From a virus: a stretch of 27,600 bases of DNA. Below, in pieces: positions 16,162 through 23,144 of the stretch (the stretch's first letter is position 1; the number at the start of each line of letters is the position of its first letter). The notes under the pieces were generated by a model. It had not been told where the DNA came from and made no database searches. It worked only from the letters and a program-made list of their open reading frames with translations. Both the position numbers and the translations under genes were made by a program. The stretch is from positions 1-27,600 of the IMG/VR virus record IMGVR_UViG_3300042465_000302. One strand, 5' to 3'.

Positions 16162-16631
16162 TTAAACAGCAGCCCGTAAACATCTGTGACTGCCGTGAAC
16201 GTGTTGCCGCTGGTCCGCACTGCAAGTTGATAGGGACTTGCATACTGCTGTGCGTTAACCAGCAAATCTCCCCTGCAAAGGAAGAGATTGGTGCCTGCGT
16301 CCATGACCATGGACTGACCTTGCTTCAACTCAAAGACGCTGATAGGCGGCACATAGCCTTGGTTGACCTCGGGGTCGTAGCACCAGCACACCGTCGGCTT
16401 ATTAGCCGTACACAGCATCAACCTGTTCTCGTGATCGCCGTAAGAGAACCAGCCGGTGTTGCACTGTAGCTGCACTTCTCCGGTGGCTTTATCCCGGCAC
16501 GTAAAGTCGCCCTCACTGAAGTACAGGACAGTTTTACTGGCCGCGCTGGTCCGGACCTCGACCACATCCCCTTGGTTGTAGTAGTTGGCGTAGAGAACGC
16601 GACCAAACGCCGCGAAGGGTTTGCGGATCAT
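16158..16631 (-). CDS. Cupin-like jelly-roll protein, unknown function
   Basis: The 157-residue protein is almost all beta and has repeated short strands with Gly turns ('VVEVRTSAASKTVLYFSEGD', then 'NTGWFSYGDHENRLMLCT', 'ISVFELKQGQSMVM', 'GDLLVNAQQ'), suggesting a cupin or RmlC-like barrel. The HxH...E/H metal ligands of catalytic cupins are not evident. It is rich in Cys (44, 57, 74, 82, 84, 119). It is coupled by ATGA to the first oxygenase and may bind a ligand or partner for that cassette. It could also be a small virion protein. Confidence 0.6.
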   Translation of the reverse strand: MIRKPFAAFGRVLYANYYNQGDVVEVRTSAASKTVLYFSEGDFTCRDKATGEVQLQCNTGWFSYGDHENRLMLCTANKPTVCWCYDPEVNQGYVPPISVFELKQGQSMVMDAGTNLFLCRGDLLVNAQQYASPYQLAVRTSGNTFTAVTDVYGLLFK

Positions 16632-16633
16632 AT

Positions 16634-16972
16634 TTAAACCGTCTGGAAGGGCGTGGTCGGGTTGTTAGTCAGATCAGCCACGGGGAACTCATGGGTCTGC
16701 CCCACCATGCTTTTGAACTGGTTGACCTGCTGCGGGTTGGCAGTAAGTTTTTCCTTGGCCTCTTGCAGCTTGGCGTGGTGCATACCGGCCATGGCGATGC
16801 GCTTCTTGATCTCTTCAGTATCGGTGACATCGGGCCACATGGTCATCGGCTGAAAGGCATACGCGGTGTACGCTGCCGGGTCGGTGCTGGCCGTCGTGTC
16901 GGAGGCAAAGGAAACCAGCAACGAGTTGCTGGCCTCGTCGTACCCTTGGATTTTGAATTTGATGCTGTTCAT
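16634..16972 (-). CDS. Small conserved-looking phage protein following tail adhesin, unknown
   Basis: I choose ATG 16972 (112 aa) because GGAG occurs five bases upstream at 16978-16981, right after the stop of the adhesin; a longer frame to 17023 would read through the adhesin's end. 'MNSIKFKIQGYDEASNSLLV' begins a beta-type N-terminal half; residues 52-92 are helical ('DTEEIKKRIAMAGMHHAKLQ' and following). This resembles small proteins that accompany phage tail fibre genes, possibly an assembly factor. No membrane span or enzyme motif is visible. Confidence 0.65.
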   Translation of the reverse strand: MNSIKFKIQGYDEASNSLLVSFASDTTASTDPAAYTAYAFQPMTMWPDVTDTEEIKKRIAMAGMHHAKLQEAKEKLTANPQQVNQFKSMVGQTHEFPVADLTNNPTTPFQTV

Positions 16973-16977
16973 TGTTG

Positions 16978-16981
16978 CTCC
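16978..16981 (-). promoter_or_regulatory. Ribosome binding site deciding the start at 16972
   Basis: Minus-strand GGAG, then five bases, then ATG 16972. It lies just after the TAA of the upstream adhesin gene (16984-16986), which supports the shorter reading. Confidence 0.6.
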
Positions 16982-16983
16982 GA

Positions 16984-17859
16984 TTAAGCTGCTGGACCTT
17001 GCCGCGTGCCGGTCGCGGTCCACGTAACAAAACTATTACCAACGATGTAGAAGCCGGCTGCACCGCCTGCACCGCCCGGACGGGGGTTGGCACCGCCAGT
17101 TGCCGCACCGTTTGCACCGTTGGCTCCACGACCACCACCAGCACCGCCACCGATGCCTTGGAAGTCGCCGGGGTTGCCTGCGCCACCCGCACTGTCTGTT
17201 CCGTTGTTGCCGGGGAAAGCGCCGCCACCACCGCTTCCGGGGTTAAAGCCTGCACCGCCACCACCGCCGCCACCCCAACCGGAACCACCTTTGCTTGGCG
17301 TCCAGCCAGAACCACCCCCGCCACCACCGCCACCACCGGCAATCACGTTGTTGTTCTGGATGGTCGTGGCCCGGTTGATGTACAGAGCGTTACCGGCATT
17401 GGTGCCGGGGTTGCCCCCGCTTTGAGCGGCAAACTGAGAATCACCGCCGTTACCGCCCATGCCCTCGATGACGCCGTTGTTGATGATGGTGACGGTATCC
17501 CCAGCGTTAAACGAGTTGGTCACCAGCATGGCGTATGTGCCGGTCGAAGTGCTGCCGACAAACACCCCACCGTTCACCGTGACTTGAATGTCAGAGATGC
17601 CGGCGATGTACGTGCCACCCCGGTTGGCGTACACATCGTAGTTGTACGTAGAGGAGGAGATGGTCAGCGGGATGAAGACGCGCTTGACCGTGCCGTAGAA
17701 GTTGCTGATCGAGATGGCCCCGGAGGTGGGAACCGTCGTGTTGTTGGAGGTTACAAACGCACCCCCACGGTAATACTCAGACATGCTGATGGGGTTAGAC
17801 CCCCCGAACTCAGTCTGTATCTGGGTAAGCGCCAAGGGGCCAGAAGAAGGCAGAGCCAT
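16984..17859 (-). CDS. Glycine-rich tail adhesin (Gp38-like polyglycine domain)
   Basis: The 291-residue protein has the N-terminal phage signature 'ALPSSGPLALTQIQTEFGGS' and 'ISMSEYYRGG', then 'VPTSGAISISNFYGT', a beta middle with 'GTYIAGISDIQVTVNGGVFV', and from about residue 135 to 275 a series of glycine runs separated by short variable loops ('GGGGGGGGGSGW', 'GGGGGGGAGFNPGSGGGG', 'GGARGANGANGAATGG'-like stretches). Such glycine motifs in T-even Gp38-type adhesins pack as polyglycine II helices and expose loops that contact the receptor. The C-terminal 'GFYIVGNSFVTWTATG' closes the domain. The start is firm: AAGGAG lies at 17865-17870. Likely a tail-tip receptor-binding protein. Confidence 0.82.
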   Translation of the reverse strand: MALPSSGPLALTQIQTEFGGSNPISMSEYYRGGAFVTSNNTTVPTSGAISISNFYGTVKRVFIPLTISSSTYNYDVYANRGGTYIAGISDIQVTVNGGVFVGSTSTGTYAMLVTNSFNAGDTVTIINNGVIEGMGGNGGDSQFAAQSGGNPGTNAGNALYINRATTIQNNNVIAGGGGGGGGGSGWTPSKGGSGWGGGGGGGAGFNPGSGGGGAFPGNNGTDSAGGAGNPGDFQGIGGGAGGGRGANGANGAATGGANPRPGGAGGAAGFYIVGNSFVTWTATGTRQGPAA

Positions 17860-17864
17860 AACCG

Positions 17865-17870
17865 CTCCTT
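17865..17870 (-). promoter_or_regulatory. Strong Shine-Dalgarno of the Gly-rich adhesin gene
   Basis: AAGGAG on the minus strand partly overlaps the stop codon of the upstream fibre gene and sits five bases before ATG 17859. It is one of the best ribosome sites in the window and suggests high expression. Confidence 0.65.
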
Positions 17871-18669
17871 AAGGCGTACCAAATGCAGTCACATCGTTGG
17901 CAGACACGATTGCGCCGTTGGTGTTGATGGACGCAACCGTCACGCCGCCGTATTTAAACTGTAGCTTGCCGCCGGACTCCGTGATCGTCCAGTTGGTTGT
18001 CGTCAGAGTACCGGCACCAATCGCCACGTTGTCCGTGCTCAGGGTGTTGGTGTTGGCGTTGTAGGCCAGACCGCTATCGATGAACGGTGACTGGTTGCCC
18101 GTAGCCTGCGCACCCACCAGCACCAAGGAAGTCGTGGTGTCAGAGCTGGTCGTCGCGCTGATGTTGATGTTGGTGGCGTTGGTTGCCGTGGTAGCAGTGG
18201 TGGCGGTATCTGCGTTACCCGTTACGTTGCCCACCAACGTGCCGATGATGTGGGTGTTCTGGAAGTAGAAGTTGGTTCCCTCGGTCCAGACCGTCATGGT
18301 CTTACCGGCGGGGATAGCCACCCCAGCACCTGCGGCGGTCGTGTTACCGATCACCGTGGAGTTGTAGATGGTGGCGGTGTAGCTGCTGGCGTTGTAGATG
18401 ACGTAGGTCTTCTCTGCCGGGGGTGCGTACACCGCAAAGTTAGCCCCGGTGGTCGTTGTCAGGGCAATCGTCTGCTGGCGGGCCTCATCTGCGGCACCGT
18501 TTAAAGCGGTGAAGGCTTGGTTGGCCGAGATGACGGAGACAGACACATACCCCGCAATGGCCGACTCAACTAGCGTGCCCAGATTGGTGTTGGTCGTGTT
18601 ACCCCACGTACCGGCTTGATCGCCCGTCGTGATCAGTTCGATCCGCAGGCTGGGGGAATAGGTGCTCAT
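17869..18669 (-). CDS. Tail fibre protein with conserved virion-attachment N-terminus
   Basis: The 266-residue protein begins with 'YSPSLRIELITTGDQAGTWG' and 'NTTNTNLGTLVESAIAGY', a recognisable N-terminal domain of many aquatic phage fibres that probably attaches to the virion. A beta region (60-140) with 'TYVIYNASSYTATIYN' follows, then a Thr/Ala collar-like repeat 'GNVTGNADTATTATTATNAT' at about 146-165, and a C-terminal shaft or head ending 'GGVTVASINTNGAIVSANDV'. It may form the base fibre to which other appendage proteins of this block bind. GGAA lies about seven bases before the ATG. Confidence 0.78.
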   Translation of the reverse strand: MSTYSPSLRIELITTGDQAGTWGNTTNTNLGTLVESAIAGYVSVSVISANQAFTALNGAADEARQQTIALTTTTGANFAVYAPPAEKTYVIYNASSYTATIYNSTVIGNTTAAGAGVAIPAGKTMTVWTEGTNFYFQNTHIIGTLVGNVTGNADTATTATTATNATNINISATTSSDTTTSLVLVGAQATGNQSPFIDSGLAYNANTNTLSTDNVAIGAGTLTTTNWTITESGGKLQFKYGGVTVASINTNGAIVSANDVTAFGTP

Positions 18670-18680
18670 TGTGAGGTTCC

Positions 18681-19586
18681 TTATTGGGAATTGGGTATAT
18701 TCTGCCAGCCCGGGTTCTGGGCGTCATCTATCCCAGTCCATCCCGGCGTCTGCGTGTCGGTGATATTGACCCAGTCAGGGTTCTGGGTGCTGATGATCTT
18801 GATCCAGCCACCGACTCCAAAGCGGTCCGCCAAGACAACGTTCTCGGTTATCGCCACCGCAAATGCGGCCTGCACGGTCGAGATGTCCGCGCTATTCAGG
18901 TTCTCAGTGATGCTGACAAGCAGGTTTACAACCGCCGTCTCAACAGATGCAACTCCAAAGTTCTCAATGATGGAGTCAGTGTAAACGCTAATGATGGTGC
19001 TCAGGTCCGCAACGGAAATACCCTCGGAGACCGCCTGCGCAAACTGGGCGGAGATGGCCCGGAAGTCGTTCATCGTCACCGCCTCAGACACCGACAGGGG
19101 GAACTGCGCAGTGATAACCCGTACATCGTCCAGATTGGCGTTCTCGGTGATGGACTGGGAGAAGTTGGACTGCTGGGTGCTGAAGTCGGCCACCTCAATG
19201 ATGTCCTCAGTGCGGGACTGCAAGGCGGCAAAGAAAGGCACCGGGTCATCTGCCAGAACTGCGTTCTCCGTCACGGACTGGGCGAACTGGGCCGCGATGG
19301 CCGGGGTGTCGTTTAAATTGCTGTTCTCGCTGATGGATTGCAGGAACGTCGAGGCTTGGGTGCTGAAGTCGTCGGACGTGATGACTTCGTTGATGCTGCC
19401 AAAGAACAGCCCCGACCCGGTTACCTCGATGTCGCTCTCGGTGATGACCTCAGTGATGGACTGCAAGAAGTTCGATTGCTGGGCGCTGGCGTCGTCGGAG
19501 TTCAGGTTTTCCGACAAGGAAAGGACAAAGTTCGTCCCTGCCAGCGAGGCAAACGGTGACTGGGCGAAGCTTGCAATTCCGAACAT
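18681..19586 (-). CDS. Tandem-repeat tail protein (12 x about 20-residue repeat plus Trp repeats)
   Basis: Nearly the whole 301-residue protein is repetitive. From residue 21 to 256 there are twelve units of 20-21 residues with pattern S-[IV]-[TS]-E-N-x-x-[LV]-x-D-x(5)-A-x-F; examples are 'QSVTENAVLADD', 'QSITENANLDDV' and 'VSITENLNSADI'. The last part (261-301) has Trp at 261, 272, 283 and 294, exactly 11 apart, in units W-x-x-I-x-[DS]-[TA]-Q-[NT]-P-[GD]. Regular repeats of this kind usually build an elongated beta shaft or solenoid; here it would be a fibre spacer. No enzymatic motif. It follows the 51-aa small gene after two bases. Confidence 0.75.
   Translation of the reverse strand: MFGIASFAQSPFASLAGTNFVLSLSENLNSDDASAQQSNFLQSITEVITESDIEVTGSGLFFGSINEVITSDDFSTQASTFLQSISENSNLNDTPAIAAQFAQSVTENAVLADDPVPFFAALQSRTEDIIEVADFSTQQSNFSQSITENANLDDVRVITAQFPLSVSEAVTMNDFRAISAQFAQAVSEGISVADLSTIISVYTDSIIENFGVASVETAVVNLLVSITENLNSADISTVQAAFAVAITENVVLADRFGVGGWIKIISTQNPDWVNITDTQTPGWTGIDDAQNPGWQNIPNSQ
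18818..19526 (-). repeat. In-frame tandem repeat array, about 60-63 bp unit, 12 copies
   Basis: The DNA of the gene at 18681-19586 contains a recurring 'TCGGTGATG/TCAGTGATG'-like plus-strand word about every 60 bases, encoding the S-I-T-E-N motif. Copies have diverged at codon level but keep the reading frame, which points to selection on the protein repeat rather than recent expansion. Confidence 0.65.
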
Positions 19587-19588
19587 GA

Positions 19589-19744
19589 TTAATTATCGGC
19601 GGGCAGGGGTTGGTTACCTTCTTCCAGCCACTTCTGAAACTCAGGGTAGTCAGCCGTGCAGGTCAGGCGGCACTTGCCGTCATCGTCAATACGGGCAAGA
19701 ATTTGTGGTTCGCCTTCAACGGCGGGAAGCATTTTGAAAATCAT
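19589..19744 (-). CDS. 51-aa small protein of fibre module, KWLExGNxPLPAD family
   Basis: The reading starts ATG 19744, overlapping the stop of the 365-aa fibre (ATGA), with GGAG nine bases upstream inside that fibre's last codons. The product begins 'MIFKMLPAVEGEPQILARID', continues 'DDGKCRLTCTADYPEFQKWL' and ends 'EEGNQPLPADN'. It closely matches the 55-aa product at 20838-21005. The 'WL..GN.PLPAD' ending is reminiscent of short proteins beside phage tail fibre genes, which are often fibre assembly factors. Two Cys, no membrane segment. Function inferred only from linkage. Confidence 0.75.
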   Translation of the reverse strand: MIFKMLPAVEGEPQILARIDDDGKCRLTCTADYPEFQKWLEEGNQPLPADN

Positions 19745-20838
19745 AGTTCAGCACTCCAGCCAAGGTATGCATTAGTGTTTGCTGCGCGAAGAAACCCAGC
19801 AAGCCCCGCAGTCTGTCCTGATGCCACAGTTAAGTTGACTTGCCACATACTCGTTGATGCATCGTTATGGGTTGGAACAGAGCTTGATGCTCGTGAAGCA
19901 CCACCAGTAAGCACCAAGTAGTCGCTTGCCGTTCCGGATTGCTCCAAAGCTGTCGGGGCGCTTCTCATGGTTACCGGAAAAACGCCGTTAGCATTGCCTG
20001 CTGTTGCCGTGGTTGCCCATGCTGTTACCGAAATAATTTGGCTGCTGGCAGATGGCGTGATCCGGTAGTAGTACCGCTGGCACTGGATCAACTGCCGCCC
20101 GTAGTCAAGGCGCTCAAACTGCTCGGCCACAGTGCCCGTTTCCAGTTGCACCCCGGTGATCTGCCATGTAGCCGCATTAGTTGCCATCAGATTGGTTGCG
20201 CCAGTTGCAGACAGTAGCTGTGACGCGGCCCAAGCACCTGCGGTTCCTGCAAACCCAGACGCCACGCCAAGTCCCCAATAAACACGGATGCCAGTGTTAT
20301 TGTCTGTAGCCCATGTGCCAGCAGTGTCGCCGGCAATCGTGACCGTCTTCTGCTCCCAAGTGTTGGCCGCATTAATGGTGTAGGTGAACGGATACGAACG
20401 ATTCACGCCGTTGTTGCTCAGAGCGCCACCAAAAGTTCCCGTCACGCTGGATTTGGCCCAAAACGACAGAGTAACTGTGGCAGCACTTGCAGAACCCCAC
20501 GCAAGATCAGCCGTGTTAAACCCTTCAATAAACTGAGCGGCGTAGTAAAGGTCGGAGCCAGAAAGTGAAGAGTCAATCGTTGTGACGGTGACCCTTACTG
20601 AATTGGTGAACCCCGCAGGAGCGTCGGCAACCTGCTGCGCGGTGAACACGCCCGAAGATGACACTCCAGAAAAACGGAACCTATCCACCGGATAAAAAGC
20701 CCCTGCGGTATTTACAGTCACCGCCGCCCCGGCGTTCCTCTGATCAATCCGCATGTCACCATTGATGATGCGGTTACGGAACCCCTGTGCGTTGGCTTCG
20801 CTACTGAGCAGCGCGGCGGATACTTGGGTGAGCGGCAT
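19741..20838 (-). CDS. Tail fibre/appendage protein, paralogue A of RNRIINGxMxIDQRN family
   Basis: The 365-residue protein has 'GFRNRIINGDMRIDQRNAGA' at 19-38, an aromatic 'FYPVDRFRFSG' strand, 'YYAAQFIEGFNTADLAWGSA', 'VTLSFWAKSSVTGTFGGALS', 'ANTWEQKTVTIAGDTAGTW', and 'YGRQLIQCQRYYYRI' at about 245-259. These features recur at the same spacing in the two other paralogues of this window. The beta-sandwich-like middle resembles a carbohydrate-binding module. The C-terminal 100 residues differ between paralogues. It ends 'WSAEL' and couples by ATGA to the 51-aa gene. Likely a trimeric receptor-binding fibre. Confidence 0.78.
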   Translation of the reverse strand: MPLTQVSAALLSSEANAQGFRNRIINGDMRIDQRNAGAAVTVNTAGAFYPVDRFRFSGVSSSGVFTAQQVADAPAGFTNSVRVTVTTIDSSLSGSDLYYAAQFIEGFNTADLAWGSASAATVTLSFWAKSSVTGTFGGALSNNGVNRSYPFTYTINAANTWEQKTVTIAGDTAGTWATDNNTGIRVYWGLGVASGFAGTAGAWAASQLLSATGATNLMATNAATWQITGVQLETGTVAEQFERLDYGRQLIQCQRYYYRITPSASSQIISVTAWATTATAGNANGVFPVTMRSAPTALEQSGTASDYLVLTGGASRASSSVPTHNDASTSMWQVNLTVASGQTAGLAGFLRAANTNAYLGWSAEL

Positions 20839-21005
20839 CAGTTGGTCTCCGGTTCATCAGCAGGCAGCGGGGTGTTCCCGGCTTCCAGCCACTTCTGAAA
20901 CTCAGGGTATTGATCGGTACAGGTCAGGCGGCACTTGCCATCGTCGTCGATGCGGGCGTAGATTTGTTGCTGATCGTCAACTGGCGGAAGCATTTTAAAA
21001 ATCAT
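20838..21005 (-). CDS. 55-aa small protein of fibre module, KWLExGNxPLPAD family
   Basis: ATG 21005 overlaps the end of the 359-aa fibre (ATGA); an upstream in-frame extension to 21020 lies within that fibre and is less likely. The product starts 'MIFKMLPPVDDQQQIYARID', then 'DDGKCRLTCTDQYPEFQKWL' and 'EAGNTPLPADEPETN'. About four fifths of positions match the 51-aa paralogue. The stop overlaps the next fibre's start as TGATG. Being inserted after each fibre, it is a candidate fibre-specific chaperone or connector. Confidence 0.78.
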   Translation of the reverse strand: MIFKMLPPVDDQQQIYARIDDDGKCRLTCTDQYPEFQKWLEAGNTPLPADEPETN

Positions 21006-22081
21006 AGTTCTGCACTCCATGCAAGAAATGCGTTTGCGTTAGCTGCTCTGATTTGCCCACCAAAACCCGTAGTAAGCCCAGAAGCAACGGTCAGGTTGAC
21101 GGAGGCACAATCAATAGTGGAAATTCCAAAAGCGGGCACTGAGTTACACGCTGGATTTGCAGCACCAGCTATAACCATGTAGTCAGCCGCAGTTCCTGAC
21201 TGTTCTAGGCTGAGAGGTCGAGTCCTCATAGATGTCGGAAAACTAACTAATGCAGTTGCAACAGTGGTCGAGTCACAAAAAAGAGACCCCATCCGCGTTC
21301 CGGTTGCTTCGCTTTTAAGCCTGTAATAATACCGCTGGCACATGATCAGCTCACGGCCGTAGTCCCGGTACTCGAACGGGGTGGCGGAGGTGCCGCGCTC
21401 AAGCTGGACGCCGGTGATGTAGAAGGTGGCGCCATTGGTGCCGACTACGGATGTTGCGCCAGTTGCGGACAAATAGTTTGCGCCTGCCCAAGCCCCCGCC
21501 GTGCCACTGCTGTTCGACCCAACTCCAAGGCCAAACCAAAGTGCCAAACCCTTGCCGTTTGTCGTTAGCCAAGTGCCAGTCGTGTCGCCAGCAATGGTGA
21601 CAGTCTTTTGCTCCCAAGTGTTCGCGGCACTGATGGTGTAAGTGAACGGGTAACTGCGGTTTTGTGCGCTGTTAGTTACCGAGCCACCAAAAGTTCCCGT
21701 CAAACTGGAACGCACTTGAAATGACAGCGTAACTGTTTGAGCACTAGCAGTGCCCCACCCAAGGTCAGCAACGTTCAAGCCTTCGATAAACTGAATCAAT
21801 ACAAAAGCGTCAGTCGATAGGACAGAATATGCTGACGACGATGTGGTGAGCAGTGAGTTAATAAATCCCGTAGGAGCAGTAGAAGACTGCTGTGAAGTCA
21901 GTTTTGACGCTTGGCTGACATAGTAGTTCCAGCGATCAACTACGTAGGTAAATGCCCCGTTAGCAGGCGTCACACTCGCCCCAGCATTCCTCTGGTCAAT
22001 GACCATCGCCCCGTTGATGATCCGGTTGCGCCACGAGACGTTGTTGGTGCCCGACTGGGCGATGCCTACTGCTGCGGTCAT
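21002..22081 (-). CDS. Tail fibre/appendage protein, paralogue B of RNRIINGxMxIDQRN family
   Basis: The 359-residue protein has 'SWRNRIINGAMVIDQRNAGA' at 16-35, 'VVDRWNYYVSQASKLTSQQS', 'LIQFIEGLNVADLGWGTASA', 'VTLSFQVRSSLTGTFGGSV', 'NTWEQKTVTIAGDTTGTW' and 'YGRELIMCQRYYYRL'. It shares its middle with the 365- and 379-aa proteins, while the last 90 residues diverge and the end 'WSAEL' is shared with paralogue A. Its Shine-Dalgarno (GGAG) lies inside a 13-codon mini-ORF just upstream. Likely trimeric carbohydrate-binding appendage; no catalytic motif seen. Confidence 0.78.
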   Translation of the reverse strand: MTAAVGIAQSGTNNVSWRNRIINGAMVIDQRNAGASVTPANGAFTYVVDRWNYYVSQASKLTSQQSSTAPTGFINSLLTTSSSAYSVLSTDAFVLIQFIEGLNVADLGWGTASAQTVTLSFQVRSSLTGTFGGSVTNSAQNRSYPFTYTISAANTWEQKTVTIAGDTTGTWLTTNGKGLALWFGLGVGSNSSGTAGAWAGANYLSATGATSVVGTNGATFYITGVQLERGTSATPFEYRDYGRELIMCQRYYYRLKSEATGTRMGSLFCDSTTVATALVSFPTSMRTRPLSLEQSGTAADYMVIAGAANPACNSVPAFGISTIDCASVNLTVASGLTTGFGGQIRAANANAFLAWSAEL

Positions 22082-22119
22082 TGCAGGGACTCCAGTTGTT
22101 TATCTGTCGGGTTCATCAT
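22078..22119 (-). CDS. Mini-ORF, 13 codons, leader of fibre paralogue B
   Basis: Minus-strand reading 'MMNPTDKQLESLQ' ends with TGA overlapping the fibre ATG (ATGA). Its start is preceded by GAGGGCCGC, the same context as the start of the S74 fibre after the other C1q gene (25425). The Leu-Glu-Ser codons hold the GGAG for the next gene. It may be a translated coupling leader or the remnant of a lost gene. Confidence 0.35.
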   Translation of the reverse strand: MMNPTDKQLESLQ

Positions 22120-23144
22120 GCGGCCCTCACCATTGAGGCTTGAAAAAAGACCGCTGGCGGCCCGAAAGCGGAAGTGTTCTGCGCGCTGCCATTGTTATGC
22201 TGCCCATAAATCTCGACGTAATCTGTCGAACCATTCAGGTAGACAAGACAAGAAATCGTATTGTTTAGGCCCACTGCGTTATTAGGAACCGAACTTCCAC
22301 GCTTTAATTCCGCACCGTTCTTATAAACCATAATGAACGTGTAAGTTGAAGTCCAACCGCCCCAGTTGATGCCCGCGTTGACTTGGTAATACCCTGCAAC
22401 CGTTGGCGTAAAGCGATAGTTCGTGGCGTTGTCGTAACAGCTATTGGTGTCGAACTCTTCAGTTTGAAAGGCTATTTTTGTTGCAGTCGCGTTATTGATA
22501 CTTTGAGCGCCGCTGGCGTATGCGCTGAACGCCGGGCCATTGCCCGCCACGCCAGAAGCCAGCTTGGCTTGCGTCACGTTTGCATCTGCAATCTTGGCCG
22601 TCGTCACCGACCCATCCACCAGATACGTAGTACCCACAGACCCTGCCGTGCCGGGGATGGCGTTCAGGACCGAGGAGACATAGAACGACTCCGTGACCAC
22701 CAGATCACCCGCAGAGGCTGGGTTCACCAGAACCACCGTCGTTCCGTTACTGGCGGTGTAGTCCGCCGTGCCAAGAAGGACACCATTCCTATAAACATTC
22801 AAAAACCCCACCGTGTAGCTGGGCGGGGTGAACGTGGTCTGGCCTGCGGTGGCGGTGAACTCCGTGAGGGTGCGGTAGGCGGTCGTTGTGACCCCGGAGG
22901 CCGGGATGCCCAGAAAGCGCACAGAGATGTTGGCCGTGCCCGATGGCGGGGCGGCGGAGAAGGTCAGGGTGGTGCCGTTGACCGAGTAGGTGCTGGGGTC
23001 TTGCAGAACGCCAGTGACCGCGACAAGCAGCGAGTTCGTGTTGGCCGGAGCCGCAGACAGCGTGAAGGCAGTCTGAGACCCAGTCCCGGAGAACTGATCC
23101 GTCAGGAAGGCCGTGGTGAACGGCTGGTTGCCGATGTATGCCAT
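22116..23144 (-). CDS. Tail fibre protein with MAYIGN N-terminus and C-terminal C1q-like domain
   Basis: The 342-residue protein starts 'MAYIGNQPFTTAFLTDQFSG', then two successive beta domains at about 15-77 and 88-150, each with the pattern 'TAFTLS/TTFTPP...V.NGV/RNGVLLG...Y......T.V.L..P..G' (for example 'TFSAAPPSGTANISVRFLG'). A linker 'VTTAKIADANVTQAKLASGV' (about 175-195) leads into a C1q-like jelly roll (195-342) with 'FRFTP/YRFTPTVAGYYQVNAG', 'YKNGAELKRG' and 'CLVYLNGSTDYVEIYGQH'. The C1q part is clearly related to the 183-aa protein at 25422. Expected to trimerise and bind host surface glycans. AAGGAA precedes the ATG. Confidence 0.82.
   Translation of the reverse strand: MAYIGNQPFTTAFLTDQFSGTGSQTAFTLSAAPANTNSLLVAVTGVLQDPSTYSVNGTTLTFSAAPPSGTANISVRFLGIPASGVTTTAYRTLTEFTATAGQTTFTPPSYTVGFLNVYRNGVLLGTADYTASNGTTVVLVNPASAGDLVVTESFYVSSVLNAIPGTAGSVGTTYLVDGSVTTAKIADANVTQAKLASGVAGNGPAFSAYASGAQSINNATATKIAFQTEEFDTNSCYDNATNYRFTPTVAGYYQVNAGINWGGWTSTYTFIMVYKNGAELKRGSSVPNNAVGLNNTISCLVYLNGSTDYVEIYGQHNNGSAQNTSAFGPPAVFFQASMVRAA

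Noticed and set aside
16972-17964. 330-codon plus-strand frame and a Pro-rich one at 17087-17425
   Set aside because: Both mirror the glycine-rich adhesin (GGC/GGT read as GCC/ACC and CCx). The minus-strand gene has a strong ribosome site and family signatures.
18670-18680. Possible promoter or terminator in the short gap
   Set aside because: Eleven bases with only a weak ribosome site; no hairpin with T-run on the minus strand.
18681-19586. Regular ~60-base repeats considered as CRISPR
   Set aside because: The repeats are in-frame coding units with diverged copies and no unique spacers between identical direct repeats.
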